From positions 124,001 through 188,000 of the forward strand of contig NZ_JACOPW010000003.1 in assembly GCF_015461845.1 (NCBI RefSeq): a DNA stretch of 64,000 nucleotides, given 5' to 3'. Source of the DNA: Pseudomonas mucoides (GTDB taxonomy: Bacteria > Pseudomonadota > Gammaproteobacteria > Pseudomonadales > Pseudomonadaceae). A program made the position numbers and the translations under genes. Position 1 is the first letter of the stretch; the number at the start of each line of letters is the position of its first letter. This document shows, piece after piece, positions 18,523 to 27,140 of this stretch. A model generated the notes under the pieces. It made no database searches, was not told the origin of the DNA, and was given only the letters and a program-made list of their open reading frames with translations.

Positions 18523-18655
18523 TGTGGCGAGGGAGCTTGCTCCCGCTCGGCGGCGCAGCCGTCGTAGAACCAGCCAATGCGGTCTGCCAGACAGACCGCA
18601 TTCTCAGTATTCGGGGCCGCTTCGCAGCCCAGCGGGAGCAAGCTCCCTCGCCACA
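18523..18655. repeat. Long REP-like inverted repeat, second copy
   Basis: Same family as the element at 9536-9668, again 133 bases long: outer arms TGTGGCGAGGGAGCTTGCTC (18523) and the complement ending at 18655, with inner palindromic region CGGTCTGCCAGACAGACCG at its centre. It follows the ltaE stop and may terminate it. Confidence 0.78.
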
Positions 18656-18760
18656 AAACCCCTTTCCCCCTCCCCTGATCACTCACCCTGAAACTCTTGG
18701 TCTACATTGATTGGCGAGCCATTTCTATCCGCTCAGACAATAATAATCAGGAGCGTACGC

Positions 18761-19585
18761 ATGTCCTTACAAGGCAAAACCCTGTTCATTACCGGTGCCA
18801 GCCGTGGGATTGGTCGTGAGATCGCGCTGCGAGCTGCGCGGGATGGGGCCAACATTGTGATTGCGGCCAAAAGCGCCGAGCCGCACCCGAAGTTGCCGGG
18901 CACGATTTTCAGCGTGGCGCAGGAAGTTGAGGCAGCGGGAGGCAAGGCGCTGGCCTTGCAGGTGGATGTGCGCGACGAAGATGCCGTGCGCAACGCGCTC
19001 GCCCAGGCCAACGAACATTTCGGCGGCATCGATGCGCTGATCAACAACGCCGGGGCGATCAAGCTGACCGGGGTTCAACACATCGAACTCAAGCGCTTCG
19101 ACCTGATGCACCAGATCAACACCCGCGCCGTGTTGCTGTGCAGCCAGGCTGCCCTGCCCTATCTGAAAAAAACCGGTGGGCACATTCTCAACCTGTCGCC
19201 GCCGCTGAACCTGGCGACCCAATGGTTTGCCCAGTACAGCCCCTACACCGTGACCAAATACGGCATGAGCATGCTGACGATTGGCATGAGCGAGGAATTC
19301 AAAAATTACGGCATCAGCGTCAATTCGCTGTGGCCACAGACCATGATCGCCACCGCCGCTATTGAGTTTCAGCTTGGCTCACGGGAATCGTTCAAGCATG
19401 CGCGAACGCCCGAAATCATGGCCGATGCCGCCCACGTCATTCTGGACAGCAGCGGTCGCAGCATCACCGGGCGATTGCTGATTGATGAGGAGATTCTACG
19501 GGAGCATGGCGTGACCGAATTCGATCACTACCGCTTTGAGCCCGGCACCAACGACAAGCTGATGCCCGACTTATTCGTGGACTGA
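18761..19585 (+). CDS. Short-chain dehydrogenase/reductase (HSDL2-like)
   Basis: A 274-residue SDR. The cofactor motif is TLFITGASRGIGREIALRA, followed by NNAG, the catalytic Ser (HILNLSPPLN) and Tyr-x3-Lys (YTVTKYGMS). The sequence pattern (IAAKSAEPHPKLPGTI) resembles the hydroxysteroid dehydrogenase-like HSDL2 group; the substrate is unknown. CAGGAG lies seven bases upstream of the ATG. It is transcribed alone and is not an obvious part of betaine metabolism. Confidence 0.87.
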   Translation: MSLQGKTLFITGASRGIGREIALRAARDGANIVIAAKSAEPHPKLPGTIFSVAQEVEAAGGKALALQVDVRDEDAVRNALAQANEHFGGIDALINNAGAIKLTGVQHIELKRFDLMHQINTRAVLLCSQAALPYLKKTGGHILNLSPPLNLATQWFAQYSPYTVTKYGMSMLTIGMSEEFKNYGISVNSLWPQTMIATAAIEFQLGSRESFKHARTPEIMADAAHVILDSSGRSITGRLLIDEEILREHGVTEFDHYRFEPGTNDKLMPDLFVD

Positions 19586-19597
19586 AACACAAACCAC

Positions 19598-19687
19598 TGT
19601 GGGAGCGAGCTTGCTCGCGATGACGCCGGAACATTCAACATTGATATTGACTGATCCAACGCTATCGCGAGCCAGCTCGCTCCCACA
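19598..19687. repeat. REP doublet in a convergent gap
   Basis: Inverted REP units at 19598 and ending at 19687, between the convergent SDR and gbcB genes. Likely marks both 3' ends. Confidence 0.85.
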
Positions 19688-19690
19688 GGT

Positions 19691-20791
19691 TTAGAACTCG
19701 ATACGCACGTCGCCCTTCGGCACGCTGCAGCACGACAGGATGAACCCTTCGGCTTCGTCTTCCTCGGTAATCCCGCCGTTGTGGTCCATCTCGACCTCGC
19801 CACCCAGCTTCATCACCTTGCACGTACCGCAAATCCCCATCCCGCACGCTTTCGGTATCAACAGCCCAAGCTTGGCCGCAGCCGCGTGCACCGTTTCGCC
19901 CGGCGCCACACGAATGCTTTTGCCGGAGGCGGTGAATTCCACCTGATGCAGGTCTGCCACGTCGATTTCCGGTGCATCCGCTGCTTGCTCGGCTTGCTCC
20001 ACGGCGTCTGCGCGGGCTTCCGGTGGCGTCGCACCGAACGATTCCTCGTGGTAACGCGACATGTCGAAACCGGCGGTCTCGAGCATGCGTTTCACCGCAT
20101 TCATGTAGGGCGTCGGGCCGCAGCAGAAGACTTCGCGTTCGAGGAAGTCCGGCGCCATCAATTCGAGCATCTTGTGGTTCAGGTAACCGCGATAACCGGC
20201 CCACGGTTCGCCAAGACCATGCTTCTCGCAGATCAGGTGCAGGCTGAAGTTGTCGATCCGCGACGCCATGTGTTCCAGCTCGCGGTGGTAAATGATGTCT
20301 TTGGGCGAGCGGGCGCTGTGGATAAACACCATGTCGACGTTGCCGTTGGTGTCATAGAACCAGCGCGTCATGGACATGACCGGCGTGATGCCGACACCAC
20401 CGCTGAGGTAGAGCACCTTCGGCGCGGTGAAGTCCATGGCGTTGAACAGCCCGACCGGGCCATGCACCGCCAGCTCCTGACCTTCATGCAGAGTGTCGTG
20501 CAGCCAGTTCGAGACCTTGCCGCCGGGCACGCGCTTGATCGTCACCGAGAAGCTGTAAGGCACCGATGGCGAGCTGGAAATGGTGTAGGAGCGCATGATC
20601 GGCACGCCGTCGATTTCCAGCTCCAGGGTGACAAACTGCCCCGGCTTGAAAAAGAACAGGATCGGCTGGTCAGCCATAAAGCAGAAGGTGCGCACATCCC
20701 AGGTTTCCTGGATGACTTTGACGCAACGGACGATGTGACGACCATTGGCCCAGGTCTGGGTCGTTACCGGATTCAGGAAGCTGTTGGACAT
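19691..20791 (-). CDS. gbcB: Glycine betaine demethylase, reductase component
   Basis: A 366-residue oxidoreductase that passes electrons from NAD(P)H to GbcA. Domains in order: FAD-binding (RSYTISSS, residues 67-74), NAD-binding (YLSGGVGITPVMSM, about 128-141; CCGPTPYM), then a plant-type [2Fe-2S] ferredoxin domain with Cys316, Cys321, Cys324 and a Cys at 354 or 355. Together GbcAB turn glycine betaine into dimethylglycine and formaldehyde. GGAG six bases upstream supports the ATG at 20791. Divergent from gbcA, sharing a 281-base promoter region expected to bind GbdR. Confidence 0.95.
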   Translation of the reverse strand: MSNSFLNPVTTQTWANGRHIVRCVKVIQETWDVRTFCFMADQPILFFFKPGQFVTLELEIDGVPIMRSYTISSSPSVPYSFSVTIKRVPGGKVSNWLHDTLHEGQELAVHGPVGLFNAMDFTAPKVLYLSGGVGITPVMSMTRWFYDTNGNVDMVFIHSARSPKDIIYHRELEHMASRIDNFSLHLICEKHGLGEPWAGYRGYLNHKMLELMAPDFLEREVFCCGPTPYMNAVKRMLETAGFDMSRYHEESFGATPPEARADAVEQAEQAADAPEIDVADLHQVEFTASGKSIRVAPGETVHAAAAKLGLLIPKACGMGICGTCKVMKLGGEVEMDHNGGITEEDEAEGFILSCCSVPKGDVRIEF

Positions 20792-21072
20792 GCTGTTCTC
20801 CACCGCCGATGCTCGGCCTTATGTTGGCGATTCTGCGTAACGTGCGAACCACCCATTTACCTATCTGCGACATTCACATACTTATCGCGACCAAGCCCCA
20901 ACTACCGGGGGTTGCGCGTCGGGAACAGAGTGGGCCATGTCGCTCGTAGATAAGGTTCCGGGCAACGCCGGCCCCACACTCGCCCCATACCAAGACACAT
21001 CCTTTACACCTTGCGTAGCAAACCTGATCAGCCACTTTCGCGGCCACGCAGATGGCCTTGAGGAAATACACG
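20792..21072. promoter_or_regulatory. Divergent gbcB-gbcA promoter region
   Basis: These 281 bases separate the two divergently transcribed halves of the betaine demethylase. Family knowledge says GbdR activates both in P. aeruginosa. I see no perfect palindrome, and cannot place the GbdR site with confidence. Confidence 0.55.
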
Positions 21073-22368
21073 ATGGACGTCACCACTACCCTGAGCCTGG
21101 GCGATCCACTGGAACCCGCACGCAAGGCCACCGCGCAGATGCTGCAAGAGCGCGAGCGGACTTTCTCGCTGCCGCAGCCGTTTTACTCTGACGAGCGGCT
21201 GTTTGATATCGACATGCAGGAAATCTTCCAGAAAGAATGGTTGATCGCCGGCATGACCTGCGAGATCCCGACCAAGGGCAACTACCTGACCCTGCAAGTC
21301 GGCAAGAACCCGATCATCGTGATTCGCGGCGCCGACGGCGTGGTGCATGCGTTCCATAACGTCTGCCGCCACCGCGGTTCGCGTCTGTGCACCAGTGAAA
21401 AAGGCAAGGTCGCCAAACTGGTCTGCCATTACCACCAGTGGACGTATGAACTGGACGGCCGCCTGCTGTTCGCCGGCACCGAAATGGGCGCCGACTTCGA
21501 CATGAAGCAGTACGGCCTCAAACCGGTGAACGTGAAGACCGCCGGTGGTTACATCTTCATCAGCCTGTCGGAGAACCCGCCGGCCATTGATGACTTCCTG
21601 TCGACGTTGAGCCATTACATGGAACCGTACGACATGGAAAACACCAAGGTGGCGATCCAGACCAACCTGTACGAAAAAGCCAACTGGAAACTGGTGCTGG
21701 AAAACAACCGCGAGTGCTACCACTGCAACGCATCGCACCCGGAACTGTTGAAAACCCTGCTGGAATGGGACGACGTCACCGACCCGCGCGCCGACCAGGC
21801 CTTCAAGGACCACGTCGCCGCCTCCGCCGCTGCCTGGGAAGCCGAGAAGATCCCGTACGCCCACGCCAGTTTCGGCCTGCGTAACCGTATCGTGCGCATG
21901 CCGCTGCTCAAAGGCACCGTGTCGATGACCATGGACGGCAAACAGGGCTGCGCCAAGCTCATGGGCCGCATCAAGAACCCCGACCTGGGCTCGATGCGCA
22001 TCCTGCACCTGCCGCACTCGTGGAACCACTGCATGGGCGATCACATCATCGTCTTCACCGTGTGGCCGATCAGCGCTCAGGAAACCATGGTCACCACCAA
22101 GTGGATCGTGCACAAAGACGCAGTCGAAGGCGTGGACTACGACGTAGAACGCATGCGCAAAGTGTGGGATGAAACCAACAACCAGGACCGGCGTCTGGCG
22201 GAAGAAAACCAGCGCGGCATCAACTCCACGGCGTACCAGCCTGGGCCTTACTCCAAGACCTATGAGTTTGGCGTGGTGAACTTTGTGGATTGGTACAGCG
22301 AGCGTTTGCTGAATAACCTCGGGGCCGAGCCGGCACCGTACCTCAAAGGTGTTCCTGTACAAGGCTGA
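21073..22368 (+). CDS. gbcA: Glycine betaine demethylase, Rieske oxygenase component
   Basis: A 431-residue Rieske non-heme iron oxygenase. The [2Fe-2S] ligands are Cys98, His100, Cys118 and His121 (NVCRHRGSRLC; VCHYHQW). The mononuclear iron histidines His217 and His222 are in NRECYHCNASHPEL. It removes one methyl of glycine betaine as formaldehyde, using electrons from GbcB. The ATG at 21073 follows GAGGAA. The DnaA-box array lies immediately downstream. Confidence 0.96.
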   Translation: MDVTTTLSLGDPLEPARKATAQMLQERERTFSLPQPFYSDERLFDIDMQEIFQKEWLIAGMTCEIPTKGNYLTLQVGKNPIIVIRGADGVVHAFHNVCRHRGSRLCTSEKGKVAKLVCHYHQWTYELDGRLLFAGTEMGADFDMKQYGLKPVNVKTAGGYIFISLSENPPAIDDFLSTLSHYMEPYDMENTKVAIQTNLYEKANWKLVLENNRECYHCNASHPELLKTLLEWDDVTDPRADQAFKDHVAASAAAWEAEKIPYAHASFGLRNRIVRMPLLKGTVSMTMDGKQGCAKLMGRIKNPDLGSMRILHLPHSWNHCMGDHIIVFTVWPISAQETMVTTKWIVHKDAVEGVDYDVERMRKVWDETNNQDRRLAEENQRGINSTAYQPGPYSKTYEFGVVNFVDWYSERLLNNLGAEPAPYLKGVPVQG

Positions 22369-22380
22369 CAGAGCTAAAAG

Positions 22381-22457
22381 CATCGCGAGCAGGCTCACTC
22401 CTACAGGGATTTGTGACCGACACAGATCAAATGTAGGCGCGAGCCTGCTCGCGATGG
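22381..22457. repeat. REP doublet downstream of gbcA
   Basis: Inverted REP units of the variant CGCGAGCAGGCTCACTCCTAC (22381) and its complement ending 22457. Probably the 3' boundary of gbcA mRNA. Confidence 0.85.
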
Positions 22458-22582
22458 CGCCCTCCCCAACAACCCATCCTTCCCCGCCCCCGATACCCTT
22501 TCCCCGATTCAGAACTGTACGAAATATGATCTATTCCGTTCAGCGCTATGCCCTACGCACCTCCCAGCCTTCCACAAACAAG

Positions 22583-23142
22583 TTATCCACACCTCCACCC
22601 ACAGCTATTGGGGACAAGTGTGGTTTTACACAAAACTTTCTCCACATAAACCGAAGAAAATCCGTGACTTATCCAGAAGCCTGGTTTTTAACAGTCGCTG
22701 GTTATTTTTTGATCGAAAGCTTGTGGGGCACGTTCTACGTGGCCTGCAGAGGATGGCAAACACCTTATCCACAGAAGCGCCAACAGACTTTGGGGGCAAC
22801 TTCTGCACATCTGTGGAAAACCGCTGAAAGCCGCGATAAATAGGGGTATTCGGCATGTTTAGCGGTCCAAACCCATGATTTGATCATTTTTTAACCAAGC
22901 ACCCGAATAGCCCGGTTTATATAGCCTGTAGCGGTTAGCAAACATCTTATCCACAGAAGCGCCAACAGAGATTGGGGGCAAGTATTGAACAGTGAGAAAC
23001 CTTATCCACCGCAAAAAGCCTGTAAAAACCGCACGTTAGGTTGGTTGTTTTTTGTACGAAGGCTTACAGGCCTTGATTTGCATAGGTCGTAGCGAGGGGC
23101 GAACACGTTATCCACAGAAGCGCTAACAGGCTTTGTGGGTAA
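22583..23142 (+). repeat. Four-copy tandem repeat, one perfect DnaA box per copy
   Basis: Perfect TTATCCACA boxes, all in the same orientation, lie at 22583-22591, 22765-22773, 22947-22955 and 23108-23116, spaced 182, 182 and 161 bases. The bases after each box are conserved: AGAAGCGCCAACAG then CTTTGGGGGCAA in copies 2-4, with a weaker match in copy 1 (ACAGCTATTGGGGACAAG). The bases before copies 2-4 are also related (GGCAAACACC, TAGCAAACATC, GGCGAACACG), as is a T-rich block (GTTATTTTTTGATC, GATCATTTTTTAACC, GGTTGTTTTTTGTAC). One-mismatch boxes occur at 22638-22646, 22669-22677, 22812-22820 (reverse), 23002-23010 and 23134-23142 (reverse). This points to a DnaA-binding or titration locus; no replication gene is adjacent. 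Confidence 0.8.
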
Positions 23143-23143
23143 A

Positions 23144-24310
23144 TCAGATTTTATTCAGGCACGAGCGACCCGAAAGCGGGTCCAGGTTCAATTCATAGTC
23201 ATTGAATGCCCGCCACCCGAGCAAAATCGAAGGCACGTACTGCCCGGACACCAAAGACGGAGGAATGGTGAAGCCTGGATAGTATTTGTAGGTGATTGCC
23301 CGGACGTCGCCAGACAAATCCAACTCGCCTTTGAACGTCTGGTGTCGCGAGTTTTCGGCGACGTGAACAGGCAAGTCACCGGGGGAGGCCGACGTCAAGT
23401 AATCCACATTACCTGTATCAAGAATCGCCAGCGTCGCCCGACGATCCAGCCGTGCAGCAATGGTCAGTCGTTGATTGATGTCTGCGCGCGAATAGGTCAC
23501 CGGCGAATCGCACCGCGCGGGAGGTTGCGCGTTGAGTTCCAGGGTTTTTTTCGTGAGCTTCAAACGCCCCAGCTTGCCGACCAGATCCAGTCCTAACAAG
23601 TTATCCCGGTCACTGACAAACACCAGGACGTTGCGGAACTCGCTCCCGCCGACCGTCAACGAATGAAAAACCCCGAGCTTGGCCGACAGGTCATGTTCGC
23701 CATAAAACGTGCTGTAGCCGTAATGGGAGTCGGTTAACAGCGTGATGCCCATGCGCTTCGCAGTTTCGGCGTTGACCCGGGTTTGCGGTGCGCCGGTATC
23801 GACAATAAAGCGTGAAGAGACGCCATTGGCAGCTTTGACGTCGATGTACGGCAGCACTTCGTCCGTGACGTAACCGTCACTGGGGAGCGGATAAACCGTA
23901 AGGACTTCATGCCGTTTGGTGCTGGACACCGAAAAATCGCCGACCGCGCGCAGGGTCGCGATCGATTGACGGCCAAACATGGAGAACAGGACGTTGAGCT
24001 CGGGGTCACTCGCAATGGCCTGAGCATGGCGGCGCTTGATTGCCAGATAGTAATCAGGCAATTGATTGGCGGCTTTGGCCTCGAACATGCGGGCGAACAC
24101 GGACACTGAACAGTTGAGATTGTTTGTAGCGTCCACGACCTTGTCGCAGCGCTGGCGCAGTTGGGCCAAGGAGGCTGTTTGCCCTTGGTCCGACTCCAGC
24201 CACTGATAAAAATCCTGATCGGCTTCAGTGTTGGCAGCCGCCATCAACCCGGCCGGCACGCACATCACCCCACAGAGCAACCAGGCCGCACGCCAACGCA
24301 ACGCCTTCAT
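23144..24310 (-). CDS. Exported two-lobed aspartic protease-like protein
   Basis: A 388-residue protein with a signal peptide (LLCGVMCVPAGLMAAANTEA). The first ~150 residues are helical and include two cysteines. Two retropepsin-like halves follow, each with an Asp-Thr-Gly motif: FIVDTGAPQTRV (Asp171) and LAILDTGNVDYLTS (Asp298). The first lobe ends NLLGLDLVGKLG, the second SILLGWRAFNDYELNL, both typical of the flap-distal strand. A single chain with two DTG lobes could make an intramolecular pepsin-like site. Substrate and role unknown. An ATG at 24310 is used; a TTG two codons upstream is possible. Confidence 0.75.
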   Translation of the reverse strand: MKALRWRAAWLLCGVMCVPAGLMAAANTEADQDFYQWLESDQGQTASLAQLRQRCDKVVDATNNLNCSVSVFARMFEAKAANQLPDYYLAIKRRHAQAIASDPELNVLFSMFGRQSIATLRAVGDFSVSSTKRHEVLTVYPLPSDGYVTDEVLPYIDVKAANGVSSRFIVDTGAPQTRVNAETAKRMGITLLTDSHYGYSTFYGEHDLSAKLGVFHSLTVGGSEFRNVLVFVSDRDNLLGLDLVGKLGRLKLTKKTLELNAQPPARCDSPVTYSRADINQRLTIAARLDRRATLAILDTGNVDYLTSASPGDLPVHVAENSRHQTFKGELDLSGDVRAITYKYYPGFTIPPSLVSGQYVPSILLGWRAFNDYELNLDPLSGRSCLNKI

Positions 24311-24441
24311 GTTCAACCCACGCCTGAAAACGGGTTTTACGACTCAGCGCTGAACGTCTGAAAGCTCCGTGAACCGTGCTGCACCCTTAACCAGCGCACA
24401 GCAAAACTGTAGTTCACCGAGCGGTAGGGCGGAAGGCAGCC

Positions 24442-25008
24442 CTACGGCCGGTACATCAGATAGGCTTCGCCTGTGACCCGGATCATCGGGTGGGGCGTGA
24501 TCTGGCAGGTGTCGACGATACGGAAGCCATGCCGCTCGTAAAACCGCCGGGCGCCGGTATTGGCCGCATAGTCGATCAGGCTCAGGCCATTGAGGCCCAA
24601 CTGGTTGGCGCGGTCGTAGGCGTAAGCGAGGAATTGTTTGCCCAGACCCTGGTTCCGCCAGCCCTCATGCAGCGCCAGGCTGGAAATGTAGAGGGTGTCG
24701 GGGATTTCCAGGGTGGCGTACGGCGCCAGTACCGGGTCGGTGACGGGCGCCGCCATCGGGTCATGGCGCATCACGTAGCTGTGCATCATCCCGATGACCT
24801 CCCCGTTTGCCTCGGCGATCAGGCAATTTTGCCAGGAGAAGTCCACATCGTCGCGGGCATAGCGCAGGGCACCAACGTCCAACAGGTCCTGGCCAGGCTC
24901 TGCCATCTGGCTCCAGATGTAATCCGAAGCGCCCTCTGATGAAATCTGGAACAAGCGAGCAATCTCCCGCGCATCCGCGCGCAGGGCCGAACGAAATTCA
25001 ACAGTCAT
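24442..25008 (-). CDS. GNAT-family N-acetyltransferase
   Basis: A 188-residue acetyltransferase. The acetyl-CoA motif is HEGWRNQGLGKQFLAYAYDR and the C-terminal block is NTGARRFYERHGFRIVDT. The acceptor is not predictable; the gene lies beside the etf/dgc operon but is separated by a REP doublet and seems independent. AAGGAA precedes the ATG at 25008; frame upstream of that is REP sequence. Confidence 0.85.
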   Translation of the reverse strand: MTVEFRSALRADAREIARLFQISSEGASDYIWSQMAEPGQDLLDVGALRYARDDVDFSWQNCLIAEANGEVIGMMHSYVMRHDPMAAPVTDPVLAPYATLEIPDTLYISSLALHEGWRNQGLGKQFLAYAYDRANQLGLNGLSLIDYAANTGARRFYERHGFRIVDTCQITPHPMIRVTGEAYLMYRP

Positions 25009-25018
25009 TGTTTTTCCT

Positions 25019-25109
25019 TGTGGGAGCGAGCCGGCTCGCGAAGGCGGACGGACATTCAAGATAAATGTCGACTGAAGCACCGCGATCGCGAGCAGGCTCA
25101 CTCCTACAG
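25019..25109. repeat. REP doublet between etfB and the GNAT gene
   Basis: Inverted units at 25019 (GAGCCGGCTCGCGAAGG variant) and ending 25109 (GAGCAGGCTCACTCCTAC variant). It lies just after the etfB stop and probably marks the operon end. Confidence 0.82.
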
Positions 25110-25133
25110 TTTTAAAGGTGTGGGGGTGATCGG

Positions 25134-25904
25134 TTAGCGGACCACGCCTTCTTCGATCAGTAACTTGAGAATGGCCTCGGCCCCCGCTTGCGCCGTAACG
25201 CCTTTGAGCACCTGCCCGCCGCCGCCACTGGCCTTGGCTGTCGCCGCTTTCATCCGGTCGGCGCCGCTCTTGGCCTTGATCACCTTGAGGCGCTTAGGCC
25301 GGGGTTTGGCCGGTTGCAACGTGGCGACCGCCAACAGTTCATCGTCGATCACTTCGACTTCATCGGCTTGCAGCACACCCCGTCGCGCCGGGCCGTAAGC
25401 GCTTTGCCGAGGCTTCGGTGCAGCGTTATCCACCGTCGCGAGAAACGGCAGGCGCACTTTCAAGCGACGACGCTGACCCCGCGGCAAGGCTTGAAGCACC
25501 AGCGCCGAATTGCCGTCGATGGATTCCACCTGCGCCAAACCGACCACCAGCGGCCAGCCGAGGCTTTCCGCCAGCAGGAACGGCAACATGCCCGAGCCTT
25601 CACCGGTTTCCGCCTGACTGCCGGTCAGCACGACTTGCGCCCCGGCATCGCGCAAATAAGCGGTCAACGCCGGCAAGGCATCGGCGCCTGACGGTTGTTC
25701 CAGCACATGCAATTGCTCCAGGCCCATACCCAGATAAGCGCGCAGCGCCGGTTCCGCGACGTCGCCGGCATGCAGCACTTGCAGGTGATCCCCAGCCAGT
25801 TGCAGGCCCAGTTCCACCGCTCGCGCATCCTGCTCCGCGCGACGTGGCCGGCCGGAGGTCGGGTGGGCGCCGATGGACACCAGGCTGATGATTTTCGTGC
25901 TCAT
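25134..25904 (-). CDS. etfB: Electron transfer flavoprotein, beta subunit
   Basis: A 256-residue ETF beta subunit (FixA type). The ETF pattern is visible in SIGAHPTSGRPRRAEQDARA, TAYLRDAGAQVVLTGSQAETGEGSGMLPFLLAESLGWP and the C-terminal KGVTAQAGAEAILKLL. With EtfA it carries electrons from dimethylglycine (and possibly sarcosine-side) dehydrogenation towards the quinone pool. It is the last gene of the dgc unit, 15 bases after etfA. Confidence 0.92.
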   Translation of the reverse strand: MSTKIISLVSIGAHPTSGRPRRAEQDARAVELGLQLAGDHLQVLHAGDVAEPALRAYLGMGLEQLHVLEQPSGADALPALTAYLRDAGAQVVLTGSQAETGEGSGMLPFLLAESLGWPLVVGLAQVESIDGNSALVLQALPRGQRRRLKVRLPFLATVDNAAPKPRQSAYGPARRGVLQADEVEVIDDELLAVATLQPAKPRPKRLKVIKAKSGADRMKAATAKASGGGGQVLKGVTAQAGAEAILKLLIEEGVVR

Positions 25905-25919
25905 AACCCTTTCCTTCCC

Positions 25920-27140
25920 TTAAGCCGCATCGCGCTTGGCGTCGTTGCGGTAAGCCGCTACCGCATCGATCAAGGCTTGAAGAATCTCGGCGCTCTCGCC
26001 GATCACCGACAGGTCGGCCCGTTTGATCATGTCGCAGCCAGGGTCGAGGTTGATCGCCACCACCTTGTCGCAGGCACCGATGCCTTGCAGGTGCTGGATT
26101 GCCCCGGAAATGCCCACCGCCACATAAACCCGTGCGGTGACCCAGGTGCCGGACGCGCCGACCTGACGGTCGCGCGCCATGAACCCATCGTCCACCGCCA
26201 CACGGGACGCGCCTTCGGTGGCGCCCAGCGCCTCGGCGGTCCTGTGGAAAAGTCCCCAGTCCTTGACCCCGTTGCCGCCGGAGAAGATGAACTCGGCTTC
26301 GGCCATGGGAATGGCCGCCGGGTCCACCGCTACCGCGCCCAAGTCTTCGATGCGCGACAGGCTACGTGCCACGGCTGTGGATAACTCCACCGGCAGTGCT
26401 TCGTGACGGGTTTCGCTGACCGGTTCGGCGCATTCGGCCGCCGCCAGAATCAAGCGTGCAACCGGGCGCGCAAGGTCTTGCAACCCCGCACCGGCGCGGC
26501 CGATGCATTCCTCGTCCTTGACCTGCCAGACCCGCGTGGCCGGGCGTTCGCCCAGTGCGGCGGCAAAGCGCCGACCGAGTTCACCGCCACCGCTACGACT
26601 GTCCGGCAACAACCAATGACGTGGGTTGAACTGGTTATCCACAGCCCGCAGGCCCTGGACTCGTTGTTCCGGTGCATAACCGCTGAATTCTTCGCCTTCC
26701 AGCACCAGCAAGCGATCAACGCCCGCCGTCGCAAAGGCGTTTTCCTTGTGTTCACCGAAGACCACGGCCAACACCGCACCGTCCGTGCCGGCCAACTGAT
26801 GAGCCAGGCCGAGCAAGTCGCGGTCGTGGCTGCTCAGGCGGCCGCCGACCATGTCCGGCACCACGCTGATGTAGAACGCCGGTGCCGGCACTTGATGCAG
26901 CGGCAATTGCACTTCAACAGCAGCCGTGCGCTTGGTCGCGCCGCCCTGCTGAGCGCCACTGCGGTCAATGCGCTTGATCCCGTTGGGACCGATAAAACCG
27001 ATGCCGTGCAGATTCTTGCGGATGACGCCGTTGGGCCCCATCCAGCTGTGTTGCGCCGGTTGCATGGCCGCGTGCAGCGGGTGCAAGCGGTTACGGGCAA
27101 TCCATTCGGCGCGGGGGTCGCGGCGGATAATGTCGCTCAT
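25920..27140 (-). CDS. etfA: Electron transfer flavoprotein, alpha subunit
   Basis: A 406-residue ETF alpha subunit, longer than the usual ~310 because of an N-terminal extension of about 80 residues (RAEWIARNRLHPLHA...). The FAD-binding C-terminal domain is clear: VYVAVGISGAIQHLQGIGAC and VAINLDPGCDMIKRADLSV. Dedicated to the betaine pathway by position. It overlaps dgcB by one base (TGATG), so translation is coupled. Two perfect DnaA boxes fall inside the coding sequence (26376-26384 reverse, 26635-26643 forward). Confidence 0.93.
   Translation of the reverse strand: MSDIIRRDPRAEWIARNRLHPLHAAMQPAQHSWMGPNGVIRKNLHGIGFIGPNGIKRIDRSGAQQGGATKRTAAVEVQLPLHQVPAPAFYISVVPDMVGGRLSSHDRDLLGLAHQLAGTDGAVLAVVFGEHKENAFATAGVDRLLVLEGEEFSGYAPEQRVQGLRAVDNQFNPRHWLLPDSRSGGGELGRRFAAALGERPATRVWQVKDEECIGRAGAGLQDLARPVARLILAAAECAEPVSETRHEALPVELSTAVARSLSRIEDLGAVAVDPAAIPMAEAEFIFSGGNGVKDWGLFHRTAEALGATEGASRVAVDDGFMARDRQVGASGTWVTARVYVAVGISGAIQHLQGIGACDKVVAINLDPGCDMIKRADLSVIGESAEILQALIDAVAAYRNDAKRDAA

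Larger units (their letters stand above)
22369..23143. other. 775-base intergenic region with DnaA-box array
   Basis: No gene was found between the convergent gbcA and the protease gene. The first 90 bases hold a REP doublet. From about 22580 the sequence is AT-richer than the surroundings and consists of four imperfect tandem copies each carrying a perfect DnaA box (see the repeat entry). Confidence 0.75.

Noticed and set aside
20792-21072. Exact GbdR binding sites
   Set aside because: I do not remember the consensus well enough to place sites without a motif search, so only the promoter region is listed.
22583-23142. CRISPR array
   Set aside because: The repeat period is 161-182 bases with diverged units, and there are no cas genes.
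22369-23143. Chromosomal origin oriC
   Set aside because: The boxes fit, but Pseudomonas oriC lies by rpmH-dnaA-dnaN and none of these genes is here. A titration or reactivation locus, or a relic, fits better.
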